From: Bin5 sp965200615
Lineage (GTDB): Bacteria > Chloroflexota > Anaerolineae > Caldilineales > Caldilineaceae
Reading direction: 5' to 3'
Length of the DNA stretch: 64,000 bases
NCBI GenBank assembly: GCA_965200615.1
Contig: OZ241377.1
Coordinates: forward strand, 2,294,001-2,358,000
In this document: positions 63,281 through 64,000 of the stretch, in pieces
Layout: each line of letters opens with the position of its first letter
Numbering within the stretch: position 1 is the first letter of the stretch
Notes under the pieces: model-generated
Told to the model about the DNA's origin: nothing
The model's database searches: none
The model's input: only the letters and a program-made list of their open reading frames with translations
Position numbers and translations under genes: made by a program

Positions 63281-64000
63281 ATGGCGAAATTCAAAGTGGC
63301 CATGGTGCATATGGACCCGGAGGAATTGCCCGAATGGGTTCCAGAGACGATGGCGAGCCATGACATAGAGTTCGTATTCCAGGAGTGCGAGACGCATGCG
63401 CAGCTGGCGGCATGCGCCGGGGACGCCGATGTCGTGTGGATCTTCGGGGGCAGTCACATCGTGACCGCAGAGAGCTTGTCCGATCTGCCGCGCTGCGGCG
63501 CGCTGATCCGTACCGGCAGCGGCACCGACAACATACCGATAGACGCCGCGACCGCGCACGGTATTATCGTCGCCAACACACCGGAGGCCTTCAACGACGG
63601 CGTCTCGGACCATACGATCGGGCTGCTGCTGGCCGTCGTGCGCCAAATTTCCCTTCAGGACAGAAAGGTGCGTACCGGCATCTGGGACCGCTACGCCGGC
63701 TTCCCAGGCTGGCATCTGCAGGGGCAGACGCTGGGACTGATCGGTTTCGGGCATATCGCCCGACTGGTGACGCGCAAACTGAGTGGATACGAGATGACGG
63801 TGCTGGCGCATGACCCATTCGTGAGCGCCGAGCTGATGGCCGACCACGGGGTGCAAGCGGCGTCAATGGAGCAGGTACTGTCCAGTTCCGACTTTGTCTC
63901 GCTTCACTGCCCGCTGCTGGACGAGACCCACAATCTGATCGGGGCGCGTGAGCTGCGTCTGATGAAGCCACGTGCGATCCTGATCAACACCTCCCGCGGC
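63281..64000 (+). CDS. D-2-hydroxyacid dehydrogenase family protein, cut by window end
   Basis: The first 240 codons of a second NAD-dependent 2-hydroxyacid dehydrogenase. AGGGGGGAAG directly precedes ATG 63281. The N-terminal domain ends with the family segment RTGSGTDNIPIDAATAHG; the Rossmann motif LIGFGHIA and the Arg region INTSRG at the window edge are visible. The catalytic Glu and His lie beyond the window. It is more like D-3-phosphoglycerate dehydrogenase than the upstream gene. Confidence 0.88.
   Translation, partial: MAKFKVAMVHMDPEELPEWVPETMASHDIEFVFQECETHAQLAACAGDADVVWIFGGSHIVTAESLSDLPRCGALIRTGSGTDNIPIDAATAHGIIVANTPEAFNDGVSDHTIGLLLAVVRQISLQDRKVRTGIWDRYAGFPGWHLQGQTLGLIGFGHIARLVTRKLSGYEMTVLAHDPFVSAELMADHGVQAASMEQVLSSSDFVSLHCPLLDETHNLIGARELRLMKPRAILINTSRG

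Noticed and set aside
1..64000. CRISPR arrays, rRNA, tRNA, prophage genes
   Set aside because: No regularly spaced repeats, no recognisable rRNA or tRNA structures and no phage structural genes were seen in the intergenic regions I examined by eye.

Overview
The window is GC-rich bacterial chromosome with dense, co-directional catabolic operons. The family mix fits a heterotrophic Chloroflexota bacterium, perhaps of the Caldilineales/Anaerolineae type: many family-5 and family-1 ABC importers, Ala/Glu/Pro-rich lipoprotein linkers, Tat-exported binding proteins, PhyH dioxygenases, NHL propellers and BNR sialidase-like proteins. This placement is inferred from gene content; no rRNA, tRNA or marker gene is present to prove it. 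No CRISPR array, prophage or origin was seen.

Layout. 1-3.6 kb: a repetitive 826-aa lipoprotein and a small Cys-rich protein. 4-23.4 kb (+ strand): a catabolic cluster with SDR and MDR dehydrogenases, BKACE, a sarcosine/N-methyltryptophan-type oxidase, an M19-like dipeptidase, a Dpp-type importer, GH32, an OYE-type Fe-S flavoenzyme, a frameshifted beta-propeller glycosidase-like gene, a PIG-L deacetylase, PhyH and Gfo/Idh. 23.6-24.7 kb: a CobW/COG0523 metallochaperone.

24.8-45.6 kb (- strand) is one long run read from a promoter near 45.7 kb: 2-hydroxyacid dehydrogenase, TIM-barrel/SUMF1 fusion, PhyH, then repeated [uronate-dehydrogenase-like epimerase - NHL propeller] pairs and two copies of a Dpp-type importer. 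This part is an eroding tandem duplication. Of four epimerase copies one is intact; the others carry a nonsense codon, a 96-nt deletion, or are reduced to 55 bp. One of four NHL genes is a remnant. One binding-protein gene is split by an 868-bp IS5-type element whose own transposase is broken by a 7-bp duplication. The second importer copy has lost dppC, dppD and nearly all of dppF, leaving a dppF tail.

46.2-52.1 kb (+): a sugar importer (MalE/F/G type) with a ferritin-like protein and a PfkB sugar kinase, behind a near-consensus promoter. 52.1-61.7 kb (-): three cytoplasmic sialidase/BNR-like proteins and a GH-like TIM barrel around another Dpp-type importer. 62.2-64 kb (+): two 2-hydroxyacid dehydrogenases, the second cut by the window end.

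Themes: (i) uptake and intracellular breakdown of glycans or modified sugars and N-methylated compounds; (ii) several importers but a single ATPase pair; (iii) sequence-unrelated hairpins at all four binding-protein/permease junctions in which the binding protein is transcribed first; (iv) a duplicated locus with pseudogenes at every stage of decay. The most unusual items are the duplicated locus, the triplicated two-module lipoprotein, the ferritin-like protein in the sugar operon and the TIM-barrel/SUMF1 fusion.
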